A stretch of 64,000 nucleotides of DNA from Protonemura montana (lineage: Eukaryota; Arthropoda; Insecta; Plecoptera; Nemouridae). Of this stretch, positions 47,701 to 61,200 are shown piece after piece (the stretch's first letter is position 1; each line of letters begins with the position of its first letter). Below the pieces are notes generated by a model. The model did no database searches. It was not told the origin of the DNA and saw only the letters and a list, made by a program, of their open reading frames with translations. Made by a program: the position numbers and the translations under genes. Location of the stretch: assembly GCA_947568835.1 (NCBI GenBank), contig OX387609.1, positions 18,001,208 through 18,065,207 of the forward strand, written 5' to 3'.

Positions 47701-50700
47701 GTCCCATGTCCTGCCGTTATTCCTGCCCCATGTCCTGCCCCATGTCCTGCCCCATATCCTGGCCCATTTCCTGCCCCTTGTCCTGCCAAATGTCAAAACG
47801 CATGTCCTGACCCATGTACTGCCCCATGTCCTGCATCATGTCTAGCCCAAAGTCCTGCCTTATGTCCTGCCCCAAGTCCTGCGACATGTCCTTCCCTTAT
47901 GTTCTGACCCAAGTTCTATACCATTTCATGCCCCATGTCCTGTCGCATGTCCTGCCCTATGTCCTGTAACATGTCCCGCCCGACGTCCTGCCACATGTCC
48001 TGCCTCATGAACAGTCCCATGTCCTGGCTTATGTCCTTCCCCATGTCCTGCCCCATGTCCTGTCCCATGTCCTGCACCATATCCTGCCACAAATCCCGTC
48101 GCATGTCCTGCCCCAAATCCTGCCCTATGTTCTGCCCCATTTTTTGCCCCATGTCCTGCCCTATGTAATGCCCAATGTCCTGCACAATGTCCTGCCCCAC
48201 GTCCTGGCCCATATCCTGCTTCATGTCCTGCTTCATATCCTGTCCAATGTCCTGCCCTATATACAGTTGCATGCATGCCTCATGTCTTGCCCAAAGTCTT
48301 TCCCCATGTCCTGCCCCATGTCCTGCTCCGTGTCCTGCCCCAAGTCCTGTCCAATGTCCTGCCTTAATTCCTGCCCCATGTCCTGCCCCATGTCCTGCCC
48401 CATGTACCGCCCGATGTCCTGCCCCATGTCCTACGCCATGTCCCGCCCGATGTCCTGCCCCATGTCCTGCCTCATGTCCAGTCCCATGTCCTGCCTCATG
48501 TCCTGCCCCATGTCCTACCCCGTGTCCTTCTCCCATGACCTGCACCATATCCTGCCCCAAATCCCGTCGCAAGTCCTGCCCCAAATCCTGCCCTATGTGA
48601 TGCCCCATCTCCTGCCCCATATCCTTTCCAATATTTTGCCCCATGTCCTGTAACATGTCCTGCCCTATGTCATGCGCCAAGTCCTGCCCTATATCCTGCC
48701 AAATGTCCTGCCCTATGTAATGCCCCATGTCCTGCACCATGTCCTGCCCCATGTCCTGGCCCATATCCTGCTCAATGTCCTGCCTCATATCCTATCCAAT
48801 GCCCTGCCCTTTATCCTGTCGCATGCATGCCTCATGTCTTGTCCAAAGTCTTGCCCCATGTCCTGCCCCATGTTTTGCCCCATGTCCTGCCCTAAGTCCT
48901 GTCCCATGACCTGCCCTAATTCCTAACCCATGTCCTGCAATATTTGCTGCCCCATGTCCTGCCTCATGTCCTGCCCCATGTCTTGCCCAAAGTCCTGCTC
49001 CATGTCCTGCCCCATATCCTGCCCCATGTCCTGCCCCATGTCCTGCCCCAAGTCCTGTCCCATGTCCTGGCCTAATTCCTGCCCCATGTCCTTCCCCATG
49101 TCCTGACCCTTATCCTGCCTCATGTCCTTCCCCATGTCTTGCCCCATGTCCTGACCCATGTTCTGTCTCATGTCATGCGTCATGTCCTAACGCATGTTCT
49201 GCCCCAAAACCTGGCCCATAGCCTGCCCCATGTCCTGCCCCATGTTCTGCCCCATGTCCTGCGCCATGTCCTGTCGCATGTTCTGAACCATGTACTGGCC
49301 CATGTCCTGCCCTATGTCTTGCAAAAAGTCCTGCCCCAAGTTCTGCCTCATGTCCAGCCCCATGTCCTGTCCCATGTCCGGGCCTATGTCCTGCCCCACG
49401 GCCTGCCTCATGTTGTTCCATTTCCTGCCCCATATCCTGCCCACGTTCTGTCTCATGTGTTGGTCCAAGTCCTGCCCCTTGTCCTGTCGCATTTTTATGC
49501 CTCATGTTCTGCCTCATGTCTTGCAAAATGTCCTGCCCCATGTCCTGCCCCATGTCCTTCCCCATGTCCTGCCCCATGGCCTGCCCCAAGTCCTGTCCTA
49601 TGTCCTGCCCTAAATCCAGCCCCATGTCCTGCCCCATGTCCTGCCCATAAATCCTGCCCCATGTCCTGCCCCATGTCCTGCCAAATGACAAAACGCATGT
49701 CCTGCCCCATGTCCAGTAACATGTCCCGCCCGATGTCCTGCCCTATGTTCTGCCCCATGTTCTGTACCATTTCATGCCCCATGTCTTGTCGCATGTCCTG
49801 TCCTATGTCCTGTAACATGTCCCGCCCGATGTCCTGCCCCATGTTCTGTCCCATGACATCCACCATATACTGCCCCAAATCCCGTCGCATGTCCTGCCCC
49901 ATATCCTTTTCAATATTACGCCCCATGTCCTGCCCCATGTCCTTCCCCATGTCTTGCCAAAAGTCCTGTCCCAAGTCCAGCCCCATATCCTGCCCCATGT
50001 CCTGCCCCAAGTCTTTTCATGACCTAACCTTATTCCTGCCCCATGTCCTGCCCTATGTGCTGCCCCATGTCCTTCCCTAATGTCCTGCCCCATGTTCTGT
50101 ACTATTTCATGACTATGTCCTGTCGCATGGCCTGCCCTATGTCCTGTAACATGTCCCGCCCGATGTCCTGCCCCATGTCCTGCCCCATGTCCTGTCCTAT
50201 ATCCTTTCCAATATTATGCCCCATGTCCTGCCCCATGTCCTGCCCTATGTAATGCCCCATGTCCTGCACCATGTCCTGCCCCATGTCCTGGCCCATATTC
50301 TGCTCCATGTCCTGCCTCATAGTCTGTCCAATGTCCTGCCCTATATCCTGTCGCATGCATGCCTCACGTCTTGCCCAAAGTCCTGTCCCATGTCCTGCCC
50401 TAATTCCTGCCCCATGTCCTGCCCCATGTCCTGCCCCATATAATGCCCCATGTCCTGCCCCTTGTCCTGCCAAATGTCAAAACGCATGTCCTGCCCCATG
50501 TACAGCTTCATGTCCTGCATCATGTCTTGCCCAAAGTCCTGCTCCATGTCCTGCCCCAGGTCCTGCCCCATGTCCTTCCCTAATGTTCTGCCACAAGTTC
50601 TATACCATTTCATGCCCCATGTCCTGTCGCATGTCCTGCCCTATGTCCTGTAACATGTCCCGGCCGATGTCCTGCCCCATGTCCTGCCTCATGTCCAGTC

Positions 50701-51614
50701 CCATGTCCTGCGTCATGTCCTGCCCTATGTCCTGCCCCATGTCCTGCCTCATATCCAGTCCCATGTTCTGCCCCATGTCCTGCCCCCATGTCCTGCCCTA
50801 TGTAATGCCCCATATCCTGCCCCATGTCCTGCCCCTTGTCCTGCCAAATGTCAAAACGCTTGTCCTGCCCCATGTACTGCCCCATGTCCTGCATCATGTC
50901 CTGCCCTATGTCCTGCCCCATGTCCTGCCCCATGTCCTGCCCCAAGTCCTGTCCCATGTCCTGGCCTCATTCCTGCCCCATGTCCTTCCCCATGTCCTGA
51001 CCCTCATCCTGCCTCATGTCCTGCCCCATGTCTTGCCCCATGTCCTGACCCATGTTCTGTCTCATGTCATGCGTCATGTCCTAACGCATGTTCTGCCCCA
51101 TTTCCTGGCCCATAGGCTGCCCCATGTCCTGACCCATGTTCTGTCTCATGTCATGCGTCATGTCCTAACGCATGTTCTGCCCCATGTCCTGCCCCATGTT
51201 CTGCCCCATGTCCTGCGCCATGTCCTGTCGCATGTTCTGCCCCATGTACTGGCCCATGTCCTGCCCTATGTCTTGCAAAAAGTCCTGCCCCAAGTTCTGC
51301 CTCATGTCCAGCCCCATGTCCTGTCCCATGTCCGGGCCTATGTCCTGCCCCACGGCCTGCCTCATGTTGTTCCATTTCCTGCCCCATATCCTGCCCACGT
51401 TCTGTCTCATGTGTTGGTCCAAGTCCTGCCCCTTGTCCTGTCGCATTTTCATGCCTCATGGTCTGCCTCATGTCTTGCAAAATGTCCTGCCCCATGTCCT
51501 GCCCCATGTCCTTCCCCATGTCCTGCCCCATGGCCTGCCCCAAGTCCTGTCCTATGTCCTGCCCTAAATCCAGCCCCATGTCCTGCCCCATGTCCTGCCC
51601 CTAAATCCTAACCC

Positions 51615-52488
51615 ATGTCCTGCCCCATGTCCTGCCAAATGTCAAAACGCATGTCCTGCCCCATGTCCAGTAACATGTCCCGCCCGATGTCCTGCCCTAT
51701 GTTCTGCCCCATGTTCTGTACCATTTCATGCCCCATGTCTTGTCGCATGTCTTGTCCTTTGTCCTGTAACATGTCCCGCCCGATGTCCTGCCCCATGTTC
51801 TGTCCCATGACATCCACCATATACTGCCCCAAATCCCGTCGCATGTCCTGCCCCATATCCTTTCCAATATTACGCCCCATGTCCTGCCCCATGTCCTTCC
51901 CCATGTCTTGCCAAAAGTCCTGTCCCAAGTCCTGCCCCATATCCTGCCCCATGTCCTGCCCCAAGTCTTTTCATGACCTAACCTTATTCCTGCCCCATGT
52001 CCTGCCCTATGTGCTGCCCCATGTCCTTCCCTAATGTCCTGCCCCATGTTCTGTACTATTTCATGACTATCTCCTGTCGCATGGCCTGCCCTATGTCCTG
52101 TAACATGTCCCGCCCGATGTCCTGCCCCATGTCCTGCCTCATATCCAGTCCCATGTCCTGCCTCATGTCCTGCCCCTTTCCTGACCCATGTCCTGTCCCA
52201 TGACCTGCACCATATCCTGCTCCAAGTCCAGTCGCATGTCCTGCCCCAAATCTTGCCCTATGTCCTGCCCCATGTCCTGTCCTATATCCTTTCCAATATT
52301 ATGCCCCATGTCCTGCCCCATGTCCTGCCCTATGTAATGCCCCATGTCCTGCACCATGTCCTGCCCCATGTCCTGGCCCATATTCTGCTCCATGTCCTGC
52401 CTCATAGTCTGTCCAATGTCCTGCCCTATGTCCTGCCCTAAATCCAGCCCCATGTCCTGCCCCATGTCCTGCCCCTAAATCCTGCCCC
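51615..52488 (+). repeat. C unit 1 of B3 (874 bp)
   Basis: Full-length C unit, one 11,887-bp period from the first C unit of B2. Confidence 0.9.
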
Positions 52489-53362
52489 ATGTCCTGCCCC
52501 ATGTCCTGCCAAATGTCAAAACGCATGTCCTGCCCCATGTCCAGTAACATGTCCCGCCCGATGTCCTGCCCTATGTTCTGCCCCATGTTCTGTACCATTT
52601 CATGCCCCATGTCTTGTCGCATGTCTTGTCCTTTGTCCTGTAACATGTCCCGCCCGATGTCCTGCCCCATGTTCTGTCCCATGACATCCACCATATACTG
52701 CCCCAAATCCCGTCGCATGTCCTGCCCCATATCCTTTCCAATATTACGCCCCATGTCCTGCCCCATGTCCTTCCCCATGTCTTGCCAAAAGTCCTGTCCC
52801 AAGTCCTGCCCCATATCCTGCCCCATGTCCTGCCCCAAGTCTTTTCATGACCTAACCTTATTCCTGCCCCATGTCCTGCCCTATGTGCTGCCCCATGTCC
52901 TTCCCTAATGTCCTGCCCCATGTTCTGTACTATTTCATGACTATCTCCTGTCGCATGGCCTGCCCTATGTCCTGTAACATGTCCCGCCCGATGTCCTGCC
53001 CCATGTCCTGCCTCATATCCAGTCCCATGTCCTGCCTCATGTCCTGCCCCTTTCCTGACCCATGTCCTGTCCCATGACCTGCACCATATCCTGCTCCAAG
53101 TCCAGTCGCATGTCCTGCCCCAAATCTTGCCCTATGTCCTGCCCCATGTCCTGTCCTATATCCTTTCCAATATTATGCCCCATGTCCTGCCCCATGTCCT
53201 GCCCTATGTAATGCCCCATGGCCTGCACCATGTCCTGCCCCATGTCCTGACCCATATTCTGCTCCATGTCCTGCCTCATAGTCTGTCCAATGTCCTGCCC
53301 TATGTCCTGCCCTAAATCCAGCCCCATGTCCTGCCCCATGTCCTGCCCCTAAATCCTGCCCC
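52489..53362 (+). repeat. C unit 2 of B3 (874 bp)
   Basis: Middle C unit with the inherited CCCATGGCCTGCACC and CCTGACCCATATTC variants. Confidence 0.9.
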
Positions 53363-54175
53363 ATGTCCTGCCCCATGTCCTGCCAAATGTCAAAACGCAT
53401 GTCCTGCCCCATGTCCAGTAACATGTCCCGCCCGATGTCCTGCCCTATGTTCTGCCCCATGTTCTGTACCATTTCATGCCCCATGTCTTGTCGCATGTCT
53501 TGTCCTTTGTCCTGTAACATGTCCCGCCCGATGTCCTGCCCCATGTTCTGTCCCATGACATCCACCATATACTGCCCCAAATCCCGTCGCATGTCCTGCC
53601 CCATATCCTTTCCAATATTACGCCCCATGTCCTGCCCCATGTCCTTCCCCATGTCTTGCCAAAAGTCCTGTCCCAAGTCCTGCCCCATATCCTGCCCCAT
53701 GTCCTGCCCCAAGTCTTTTCATGACCTAACCTTATTCCTGCCCCATGTCCTGCCCTATGTGCTGCCCCATGTCCTTCCCTAATGTCCTGCCCCATGTTCT
53801 GTACTATTTCATGACTATCTCCTGTCGCATGGCCTGCCCTATGTCCTGTAACATGTCCCGCCCGATGTCCTGCCCCATGTCCTGCCTCATATCCAGTCCC
53901 ATGTCCTGCCTCATGTCCTGCCCCTTTCCTGACCCATGTCCTGTCCCATGACCTGCACCATATCCTGCTCCAAGTCCAGTCGCATGTCCTGCCCCAAATC
54001 TTGCCCTATGTCCTGCCCCATGTCCTGTCCTATATCCTTTCCAATATTATGCCCCATGTCCTGCCCCATGTCCTGCCCTATGTAATGCCCCATGTCCTGC
54101 ACCATGTCCTGCCCCATGTCCTGGCCCATATTCTGCTCCATGTCCTGCCTCATAGTCTGTCCAATGTCCTGCCCT
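53363..54175 (+). repeat. C unit 3 of B3 (incomplete)
   Basis: Same truncation point as in B1 and B2, followed by the GCATGCATGC landmark series. Confidence 0.85.
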
Positions 54176-54486
54176 ATATCCTGTCGCATGCATGCCTCAC
54201 GTCTTGCCCAAAGTCCTGTCCCATGTCCTGCCCTTATTCCTGCCCTATGTCCTGCCCCATGTCCTGCCCCATATCCTGCCCCATGTCCTGCCCCTTGTCC
54301 TGCCAAATGTCAAAACGCATGTCCTGCCCCATGTACTGCCCCATGTCCTGCATCATGTCTTGTCCAAAGTCCTGCCCCATGTTCTGCCCCAGGTCCTGCC
54401 CCATGTCCTTCCCTAATGTTCTGCCACAAGTTCTATACCATTTCATGCCCCATGTCCTGTCGCATTTCCTGCCCTATGTCCTGTAA

Positions 54487-55898
54487 CATGTTCTGTCGCA
54501 TGTCCTGCCCTATGTCCTGTAACATGTCCCGGCCGATGTCCTGCCCCATGTCCTGCCTCATGTCCAGCCCCATGTCCTGTCCCATGTCCGGGCCTATGTC
54601 CTGCCCCACGGCCTGCCTCATGTTGTTCCATTTCCTGCCCCATATCCTGCCCACGTTCTGTCTCATGTGTTGGTCCAAGTCCTGCTTCTTGTCCTGTCGT
54701 ATTTTCATGCCTCATGTTCTGCCTCATGTCTTGCAAAATGTCCTGCCCCATGTCCTGCCCCATGTCCTTCCCCATATCCTGCCCCATGGCCTGCCCCAAG
54801 TCCTGCCCTATGTCCTGCCCTAAATCCAGCCCCATGTCCTGCCCCATGTCCTGCCCCTAAATCCTGCCCCATGTCCTGCCCCATGTCCTGCCAAATGTCA
54901 AAACGCATGTCCTGCCCCATGTCCAGTAACATGTCCCGCCCGATGTCCTGCCCTATGTTCTGCCCCATGTTCTGTACCATTTCATGCCCCATGTCTTGTC
55001 GCATGTCTTGTCCTATGTCCTGTAACATGTCCCGCCCGATGTCCTGCCCCATGTTCTGTCCCATGACATCCACCATATACTGCCCCAAATCCCGTCGCAT
55101 GTCCTACCCCATATCCTTTCCAATATTACGCCCCATGTCCTGCCCCATGTCCTTCCCCATGTCTTGCCAAAAGTCCTGTCCCAAGTCCTGCCCCATATCC
55201 TGCCCCATGTCCTGCCCCAAGTCTTTTCATGACCTAACCTTGTTCCTGCCCCATGTCCTGCCCTATGTGCTGCCCCATGTCCTTCCCTAATGTCCTGCCC
55301 CATGTTCTGTACTATTTCATGACTATGTCCTGTCGCATGGCCTGCCCTATGTCCTGTAACATGTCCCGCCCGATGTCCTGCCCCATGTCCTGCCTCATAT
55401 CCAGTCCCATGTCCTGCCTCATGTCCTGCCCCTTTCCTGACCCATGTCCTGTCCCATGACCTGCACCATATCCTGCTCCAAATCCCGTCGCATGTCCTGC
55501 CCCAAATCTTGACCTATGTCCTGCCCCATGTCCTGTCCTATATCCTTTCCAATATTATGCCCCATGTCCTGCCCCATGTCCTGCCCTATGTAATGCCCCA
55601 TGTCCTGCACCATGTCCTGCCCCATGTCCTGGCCCATATTCTGCTCCATGTCCTGCCTCATAGTCTGTCCAATGTCCTGCCCTATATCCTGTCGCATGCA
55701 TGCCTCACGTCTTGCCCAAAGTCCTGTCCCATGTCCTGCAGTAATTCCTGCCCTATGTCCTGCCCCATGTCCTGCCCCATATCCTGCCCCATGTCCTGCC
55801 CCTTGTCCTGCCAAATGTCAAAACGCATGTCCTGCCCCAGGTCCTGCCCCATGTCCTTCCCTAATGTTCTGCCACAAGTTCTATACCATTTCATGCCC
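54487..55898 (+). repeat. D1: first copy of 1,412-bp tandem duplication
   Basis: It starts at CATGTTCTGTCGCATG (54,487). The same sequence begins D2 at 55,899, exactly 1,412 bp later. Both copies carry an A at 55,512/56,924 where B1 has C (12,014), so the change is older than the duplication. D1 differs from D2 at 55,257 (C, against T at 56,669). Confidence 0.95.
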
Positions 55899-57310
55899 CA
55901 TGTTCTGTCGCATGTCCTGCCCTATGTCCTGTAACATGTCCCGGCCGATGTCCTGCCCCATGTCCTGCCTCATGTCCAGCCCCATGTCCTGTCCCATGTC
56001 CGGGCCTATGTCCTGCCCCACGGCCTGCCTCATGTTGTTCCATTTCCTGCCCCATATCCTGCCCACGTTCTGTCTCATGTGTTGGTCCAAGTCCTGCTTC
56101 TTGTCCTGTCGTATTTTCATGCCTCATGTTCTGCCTCATGTCTTGCAAAATGTCCTGCCCCATGTCCTGCCCCATGTCCTTCCCCATATCCTGCCCCATG
56201 GCCTGCCCCAAGTCCTGCCCTATGTCCTGCCCTAAATCCAGCCCCATGTCCTGCCCCATGTCCTGCCCCTAAATCCTGCCCCATGTCCTGCCCCATGTCC
56301 TGCCAAATGTCAAAACGCATGTCCTGCCCCATGTCCAGTAACATGTCCCGCCCGATGTCCTGCCCTATGTTCTGCCCCATGTTCTGTACCATTTCATGCC
56401 CCATGTCTTGTCGCATGTCTTGTCCTATGTCCTGTAACATGTCCCGCCCGATGTCCTGCCCCATGTTCTGTCCCATGACATCCACCATATACTGCCCCAA
56501 ATCCCGTCGCATGTCCTACCCCATATCCTTTCCAATATTACGCCCCATGTCCTGCCCCATGTCCTTCCCCATGTCTTGCCAAAAGTCCTGTCCCAAGTCC
56601 TGCCCCATATCCTGCCCCATGTCCTGCCCCAAGTCTTTTCATGACCTAACCTTGTTCCTGCCCCATGTTCTGCCCTATGTGCTGCCCCATGTCCTTCCCT
56701 AATGTCCTGCCCCATGTTCTGTACTATTTCATGACTATGTCCTGTCGCATGGCCTGCCCTATGTCCTGTAACATGTCCCGCCCGATGTCCTGCCCCATGT
56801 CCTGCCTCATATCCAGTCCCATGTCCTGCCTCATGTCCTGCCCCTTTCCTGACCCATGTCCTGTCCCATGACCTGCACCATATCCTGCTCCAAATCCCGT
56901 CGCATGTCCTGCCCCAAATCTTGACCTATGTCCTGCCCCATGTCCTGTCCTATATCCTTTCCAATATTATGCCCCATGTCCTGCCCCATGTCCTGCCCTA
57001 TGTAATGCCCCATGTCCTGCACCATGTCCTGCCCCATGTCCTGGCCCATATTCTGCTCCATGTCCTGCCTCATAGTCTGTCCAATGTCCTGCCCTATATC
57101 CTGTCGCATGCATGCCTCACGTCTTGCCCAAAGTCCTGTCCCATGTCCTGCAGTAATTCCTGCCCTATGTCCTGCCCCATGTCCTGCCCCATATCCTGCC
57201 CCATGTCCTGCCCCTTGTCCTGCCAAATGTCAAAACGCATGTCCTGCCCCAGGTCCTGCCCCATGTCCTTCCCTAATGTTCTGCCACAAGTTCTATACCA
57301 TTTCATGCCC
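55899..57310 (+). repeat. D2: second copy of 1,412-bp tandem duplication
   Basis: It is nearly identical to D1 and is followed at 57,311 by CATGTCCTGTCGCATG, the unduplicated right flank seen at 12,401. Since B1 has only one D unit, this is a young event in this part of the array. Confidence 0.95.
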
Positions 57311-58228
57311 CATGTCCTGTCGCATGTCCTGCCCTATGTCCTGTAACATGTCCCGGCCGATGTCCTGCCCCATGTCCTGCCTCATGTCCAGTCCCATGTC
57401 CTGCGTCATGTCCTGCCCTATGTCCTGCCCCATGTCCTGCCTTATATCCAGTCCCATGTTCTGCCCCATGTCCTGCCCCATGTCCTGCCCTATGTAATGC
57501 CCCATATCCTGCCCCATGTCCTGCCCCTTGTCCTGCCAAATGTCAAAACGCTTGTCCTGCCCCATGTGTTGCCCCTTGTCCTGCATCATGTCCTGCCCAA
57601 AGTCCTGCCCCATGTCCTGCCCCTGTCCTGTCGCACGTCATGCCTCAAGTCCTGCCCCATGTCCTGCCCCATGGACAGCCCCATGTCCTGACCCTTATTT
57701 CCTGCCCCATGTCCTGCCCTATGTCCTGCCCCATGTCTTGCCAAAAGTCCTGTCCCTTGTCCTGCCCCATATCCTGCCCCATGTCCTGCCCCCAAGTCAT
57801 TTCATGGCCTAACCTTATTCCTGCCCCATGTTCTGCCCTATGTGCTGCCCCATGTCCTTCCCTAATGTCCTGTCACATTTACTGTACCATTTCATGCCTA
57901 TGTCCTGTCGCTTGTCCTGCCATTTGTCATGTTACATGTCTCATCCGATGTCCTGCCCCATATCCTGTCCCATGACCTGCACCATATCCTGCTCCAAATC
58001 CCGTCGCATGTCCTGCCCCAAATCTTGCCCTATGTCCTGCCCCATGTCCTGTCCTATTTCCTTTCCAACATTATGCCCCATGTCCTGCCTCATGTCCTGC
58101 CCTATGTAATGCCCAATGTCCTGCACCATGTCCTGCCCCATGTCCTGGCCCATATTCTGCTCCATGTCCCGCCTCATAGTCTGTCCAATGTCCTGCCCCA
58201 TGTCCTGCCCCATGTCCTGCCCCTAGTC
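57311..58228 (+). repeat. B-to-A linker, copy 2
   Basis: It aligns with 12,401-13,318 at offset 44,910 with few changes (for example TTTGTCATGTTAC near 57,923 for TTTGTCCTGTTAC, and CCTTATATCC near 57,441 for CCTCATATCC). It leads into A5 as copy 1 leads into A1. Confidence 0.9.
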
Positions 58229-61200
58229 CTGTCCCATGATTTGCCCTATGTCCTTCCCCAAGTCCTGCTCCAAGTCCTGTCCCATGTCCTGCCCTAATTC
58301 CTGCCCCATGTCCTGCCACATGTCCTGACCCTTATCCTGCCCCATGTCCTTCCCCGTGTCTTGCCCCATGTCCTGCCCCAAGTCCTAACCCATGTCCTGC
58401 CCTTATTTGCTGCCCCATGTCCTGCCCCATGTCCTGCCCCATGTCTTGCCCAAAGTCCTGCTCCATGTCCTGCCTCATGACCTGCCCCATGTCCTGCCTC
58501 ATGTCCTGCCCCAAGTCCTGTGCCATGTCCTGCCCTAATTCCTGCACCATGTTCTGCCCCATGTCCTGGCCCATGTCCTGCCCCATGTCTTGCCCAAAGT
58601 CCTGCCCCAAGTTCTGCCTCATGTCCAGCTTCATATCCTGTCCCATGTCCTGGCCTATGTCCTGCCCCATGGCCTGCCTCTTGTTGATCCATGTCCTGCC
58701 CCATATCTTGCCCATGTTCTGTCTCATGTGTTGGTCTAAGTCCTGCCCCTTGCCCTGTCGCCTTTTCATGCCTCATGTCCTGCCCCATGTCCTGCCCCAT
58801 GTACAGCCCCATGTCCTGCCCCAAGTCCTGTCCCATGTCCTGCCCTTATTCCTGCCCCATGTTCTGCCCCATGTCCTGACCCTTATCCTGCCTCATGTCC
58901 TGCCCCATGTCCTGCCCCAATTCCCGTCCCATGTCCTGCCCTAATTCCTGCCCCATGTCCTGCCCCATGTCCTGACCCTTGTCCTGCCCAAATTCCTGCC
59001 CCATGTCCTGCCCCATGTCCTGCCTCATATCCTGCCCCATGTCCTGCCCCATGTCCTGCCAAATGTCAAAACGCATGTTCTTCCCCATGTCCAGTAAAAT
59101 GTCCCGCCCGATGTCCTGCCCTTTGTCCTGCCCCATGTCCTGCCCCATGTCTTGCCCAAAGTCCTGCCCCATGTTCTGCCCCATGGCCTGCCCCATGTCC
59201 CGCCCGATGTCCTGCCCCATGTCCTGCCTCATGTCCAGTCCCATGTCCTGCCTCATGTCCTGCCCCATGTCCTACCCCATGTCCTGTCCCATGACCTGCA
59301 CCATATCCTGCCCCAAATCCCGTCGCATGTCTGCCCCAAATCCTGCCCTATGTCCTGCCCCATGTCCTGCCCCATATCCTTTCCAATATTACGCCCCATG
59401 TCCTGTAACATGTCCTGCCCTATGTCATGCGCCAAGTCCTGCCCCATATCCTGCCCCATGTCCTACCCTATGTAATGCCCCCATTCTAGCACCATGTCCT
59501 GCCCTATGTCCTGGCCCATATCCTGCTCCATGTCCTGCATCATATCCTGTCCAATGTCCTGCCCAATATCCTGTCGCATGCATGCCTCATGTCTTGCCTA
59601 AAGTCTTGCCCCATGTCCTGCCCCATGTCCTGCCCCATGTCCTGCCCCACGTCCTGTCCCATGTCCTGCCCTTATTCCTGCCCCATGTTCTGCCATATGG
59701 CCTGCCCCATGTCCCGCCCGATGTCCTGCCCCATGTCCTGCCTCATATCCAGTCCCATGTCCTGCCTCATGTCCTGCCCCATGTCCTGCCCCATGTCCTG
59801 TCCCATGACCTGCACCATATCCTGCCCCAAATCCCGTCGCATGTCTGCCCCAAATCCTGCCCTATGTCCTGCCCCATGTCCTGCCCCATATCCTTTCCAA
59901 TATTACACTTCATGTCCTGTAACATGTCCTGACCTATGTCATGCGCCAAGTCCTGCCCCATATCCTGCCCCATGTCCTACCCTATGTAATGCCCCCATTC
60001 TTGCACCATGTCCTGCCCCATGTCCTGGCCCATATCCTGCTCCATGTCCTGCCTCATATCCTGTCCAATGTCCTGCCCAATACCCTGTCGCATGCATGCC
60101 TCATGTCTTGCCCAAAGTCTTGCCCCATGTCCTGCCCCATGTCCTGCCCCATGTCCTGCCCCAAGTCCTGTCCCTTGTCCTGCCCTTATTCCTGCCCCAT
60201 GTCCTGCCTTATCTCCTGCCCCATGTCCTGCCCCATGTCCTGCCCATTGTCCTGCCTCATGTCCAGGCCCATGTCCTGTCTCATGTCCTGCCCCATGTCC
60301 TGCCCCATGTCCTGTCCCATGACCTGCACCATATCCTGCCCCCAATCCCGTCGCATGTCCTGCCCTAAATCCTGCCCTTTGTCCTGCCCCATGTCCTGCC
60401 CCGTGTCTTTTCCCATGACCTGCACCATATCCTGCCCCAAATCCCGTCGCATGTCCTGCCCCAAATCCTGCCCTATGTGATGCCCCATCTCCTGCCCCAT
60501 ATCCTTTTCAATATTATGCCCCATGTCCTGTAACATGTCCTGCCCTATGTCATGCGCCAAGTCCTGCCCCATATCCTGCCACATGTCCTGCCCTGTGTAA
60601 TGCCCAATGTCCTGAACCATGTCCTGCCCCATGTCCTGGCCCATATCCTGCTCCATGTCCTGCCTCATATCCTATCCAATGTCCTGCCCTTTATCCTGTC
60701 GCATGCATGACTCATGTCTTGTCCAAAGTCTTGCCCTATGTCCTGCCCCATGTTCTGCCGCATGTCCTGCCCCAAGTCCTGTCCCATGTCCTGCCCTAAT
60801 TCCTGCGCCATGTTCTGCCTTATTTGCTGCCCCATGTCCTGCCCCATGTCCTGCCCCATGTCTTGCCCAAAGTCCTGCTCCATGTCCTGCCCCATGTCCT
60901 ACCCATTTCCTGCCCCATGTCCTGCCCGAAGTCCTTCTCCCATGTCCTGCCCTAATTCCTGCCCTATGTCCTGCCCCATGTCCTGCCCCTTGTCCTGCCT
61001 CATGTCCTGCCCCATGTCTTGCCCCATGTCCTGACCCAAGTTCTGTCTCATGTCATGCGTCATGTCCTAACGCATGTTCTGCCCCATGTCCTAGCCCATG
61101 TCCTGCCACATGTCCTGCCCCATGTTCTGCCCCATGTCCTGCGCCATGTCCTGTCTCATGTTCTGACCCATGTTCTGTCTCTTGTCGTGCCTCATGTCCT

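Larger units (their letters stand above)
47366..54486 (+). repeat. HOR block B, copy 3 (B3)
   Basis: It lies 11,887 bp from B2 and 43,474 to 43,498 bp from B1; the 24-bp change in offset is the loss in B1 C unit 1. It shares with B2 variants that B1 lacks (for example GTTCTGAACCATG near 49,284 and AAATGACAAAACG near 49,684), so B2 and B3 are the younger pair. Confidence 0.9.
44791..55247 (+). repeat. 11.9-kb HOR, copy 2
   Basis: Second copy of 32,905-43,360 (period 11,887). Differences from copy 1 are few: for example CCTCCCACATG near 47,093 for CCTGCCACATG, and CCCTTGTCCTGACTCACG near 47,420 for CCCATGTCCTGCCTCACG. Unlike copy 1 it is not interrupted at its right end but runs on into the D duplication. 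Confidence 0.92.
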
